In this document: positions 57,801 to 60,800 of the stretch, piece by piece | Layout of the letters: each line of letters starts with the position of its first letter | Position numbering within the stretch: position 1 is the stretch's first letter | NCBI GenBank assembly: GCA_032433765.1 | Contig: JAVIAB010000046.1 | Location: 65,914,375-65,978,374 of the forward strand | DNA length: 64,000 bases | Reading direction: 5' to 3' | Source of the DNA: Megaustenia siamemsis | Taxonomy: Eukaryota > Mollusca > Gastropoda > Stylommatophora > Ariophantidae | Program-made: the position numbers and the translations under genes | Notes under the pieces: model-generated | The model's input: the letters and a program-made list of their open reading frames with translations, nothing else | The model's database searches: none | Told to the model about the DNA's origin: nothing

Positions 57801-60800
57801 CAGTGGTCTCATCTCTGTCAATGGTCTCATCTCTGTCAGTGGTCTCATCTCTGTCAGTGGTCTCATCTCTGTCAGTGGTCTCATCTCTGTCAGTGGTCTC
57901 ATCTCTGTCAGTGGTCTCATCTCTGTCAGTGGTCTCATCTCTGTCAGTGGTCTCATCTCTGTCAGTGGTCTCATCTCTGTCAGTGGTCTCATCTCTGTCA
58001 GTGGTCTCATCTCTGTCAGTGGTCTCATCTCTGTCAGTGGTCTCATCTCTGTCAGTGGTCTCATCTCTGTCAGTGGTCTCATCTCTGTCAGTGGTCTCAT
58101 CTCTGTCAGTGGTCTCATCTCTGTCAGTGGTCTCATCTCTGTCAGTGGTCTCATCTCTGTCAGTGGTCTCATCTCTGTCAGTGGTCTCATCTCTGTCAGT
58201 GGTCTCATCTCTGTCAGTGGTCTCATCTCTGTCAGTGGTCTCATCTCTGTCAGTGGTCTCATCTCTGTCAGTGGTCTCATCTCTGTCAGTGGTCTCATCT
58301 CTGTCAGTGGTCTCATCTTTATCAGTGGTCTCATCTTATCAGTGGTCTCATCTCTGTCAATGGTCTCATCTCTGTCAGTGGTCTCATCTCTGTCAGTGGT
58401 CTCATCTCTGTCAGTGGTCTCATCTCTGTCAGTGGTCTCATCTCTGTCAGTGGTCTCATCTCTGTCAGTGGTCTCATCTTTATCAGTGGTCTCATCTCTG
58501 TCAGTGGTCTCATCTCTGTCAGTGGTCTCATCTCTGTCAATGGTCTCATCTGTCAGTGGTCTCATCTCTGTCAGTGGTCTCATCTCTGTCAGTGGTCTCA
58601 TCTCTGTCAGTGGTCTCATTGTGATAATTGTTTGTTCAGGAGAATGGAGTTGTGGCCTCCAAGAAGGGTGATTTCATCTTTAGCACCAACCATGTGATCG
58701 AAGCCGTCACCAAGACCCAGATGGTAGTTCAGAGCAGCGTTGGAAAGCCACCGGAGGTCCAGATACTGCCACAGTAAGTCACCCTTGAGCAGGAGAGTGT
58801 GGTTACTTGAGTGGGAGAGTGTGATTACTTGAGTGGGAGAGTGTGATTACTTGAGTTGGAGAGTGTGGTTACTTGAGTGGGAGAGTGTGGTTACTTGAGT
58901 GGGAGAGTGTGATTACTTGAGTTGGAGAGTGTGATTACTTGAGTGGGAGAGTGTGGTTACTTGAGTGGGAGAGTGTGGTTACTTGAGTGGGAGAGTGTGG
59001 TTACTTGAGTGGGAGAGTGTGATTACTTGAGTTGGAGAGTGTGGTTACTTGAGTGGGAGAGTGTGATTACTTGAGTTGGAGAGTGTGATTACTTGAGTGG
59101 GAGAGTGTGATTACTTGAGTGGGAGAGTGTGATTACTTGAGTTGGAGAGTGTGGTTACTTGAGTGGGAGAGTGTGATTACTTGAGTTGGAGAGTGTGATT
59201 ACTTGAGTGGGAGAGTGTGATTACTTGAGTTGGAGAGTGTGATTACTTGAGTGGGAGAGTGTGATTACTTGAGTGGGAGAGTGTGATTACTTGAGTTGGA
59301 GAGTGTGGTTACTTGAGTGGGAGAGTGTGATTATTTGAGTGGGAGAGTGTAATTACTTGAGTGGGAGAGTGTGATTACTTGAGTGGGAGAGTGTGATTAC
59401 TTGAGTTGGAGAGTGTGATTACTTGAGTTGGAGAGTGTGATTACTTGAGTGGGAGAGTGTGATTACTTGAGTGGGAGAGTGTGATTACTTGAGTTGGAGA
59501 GTGTGGTTACTTGAGTGGGAGAGTGTGATTACTTGAGTGGGAGAGTGTAATTACTTGAGTGGAGGAGTGTGGTTACTTGAGTGGGGGAGTGTAATTACTT
59601 GAGTGGGGGAGTGTGATTACTTGAATGGGAGAGTGTAATTACTTGAGTGGGAGAGTGTAATTACTTGAGTGGGGGAGTGTGGTTACTTGAGTGGGAGAGT
59701 GTGATTACTTGAGTGGGAGAGTGTGATTACTTGAGTTGGAGAGTGTGGTTACTTGAGTGGGAGAGTGTGATTATTTGAGTGGGAGAGTGTAATTACTTGA
59801 GTGGGAGAGTGTGATTACTTGAGTGGGAGAGTGTGATTACTTGAGTTGGAGAGTGTGATTACTTGAGTTGGAGAGTGTGATTACTTGAGTGGGAGAGTGT
59901 GATTACTTGAGTGGGAGAGTGTGATTACTTGAGTTGGAGAGTGTGGTTACTTGAGTGGGAGAGTGTGATTACTTGAGTTGGAGAGTGTAATTACTTGAGT
60001 GGAGGAGTGTGGTTACTTGAGTGGGGGAGTGTAATTACTTGAGTGGGGGAGTGTGATTACTTGAATGGGAGAGTGTAATTACTTGAGTGGGAGAGTGTAA
60101 TTACTTGAGTGGGGGAGTGTGGTTACTTGAGTGGGAGAGTGTGATTACTTGAGTGGGAGAGTGTGATTACTTGAGTGGGAGAGTGTGATTACTTGAGTGA
60201 GAGAGTGTGATTACTTGAGTGAAGAGTGTGGTTACTTGAGTTGGAGAGTGTGATTACTTGAGTGGGAGAGTGTGGTTACTTGAGTTGGAGAGTGTGATTA
60301 CTTGAGTGGGAGAGTGTGGTTACTTGAGTGGGAGAGTGTGGTTACTTGAGTGGGAGAGTGTGGTTATTTGAGTGGGAGAGTGTGATTACTTGAGTGGGAG
60401 AGTGTGATTAATTGAGTGGGAGAGTGTGATTACTTGAGTGGGAGTGTGTTTTAATCTAACTTTAATTCTTCTTCTTGCCTTCTTCATTTGCCTATCAGCG
60501 TCGAGGGGTGATATAATTTGCGGTCTTTTACTCTTCTGTTGGCATCTCCTGCTGTTATGTTCCTAGTGTTTCTAATATTCCATCAGTCCATCTTTTGCGC
60601 TTCTGTTGGCATCTCCTGCTGTTATGTTTCCTAGTGTTTCTAATATTCCATCAATCCATCTTTTGCGCTTCTGTTGGCCTCTCCTGCTGTTATGTTTCCT
60701 AGTGTTTCTAATATTCCATCAATCCATCTTTTGCTCTTCTGTTGGCCTCTCCTACTGTTATGTTTCCTCGTGTTTCTAATATTCCATCAATCCACCTTTT

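Noticed and set aside
55703..58671. 973- and 563-codon frames with Trp/Thr/Ser or Gly/Pro/His repeats
   Set aside because: Produced by the 24 bp and 18 bp arrays, both multiples of three without stops; they run through two unrelated arrays and the myosin exon in the wrong frame.
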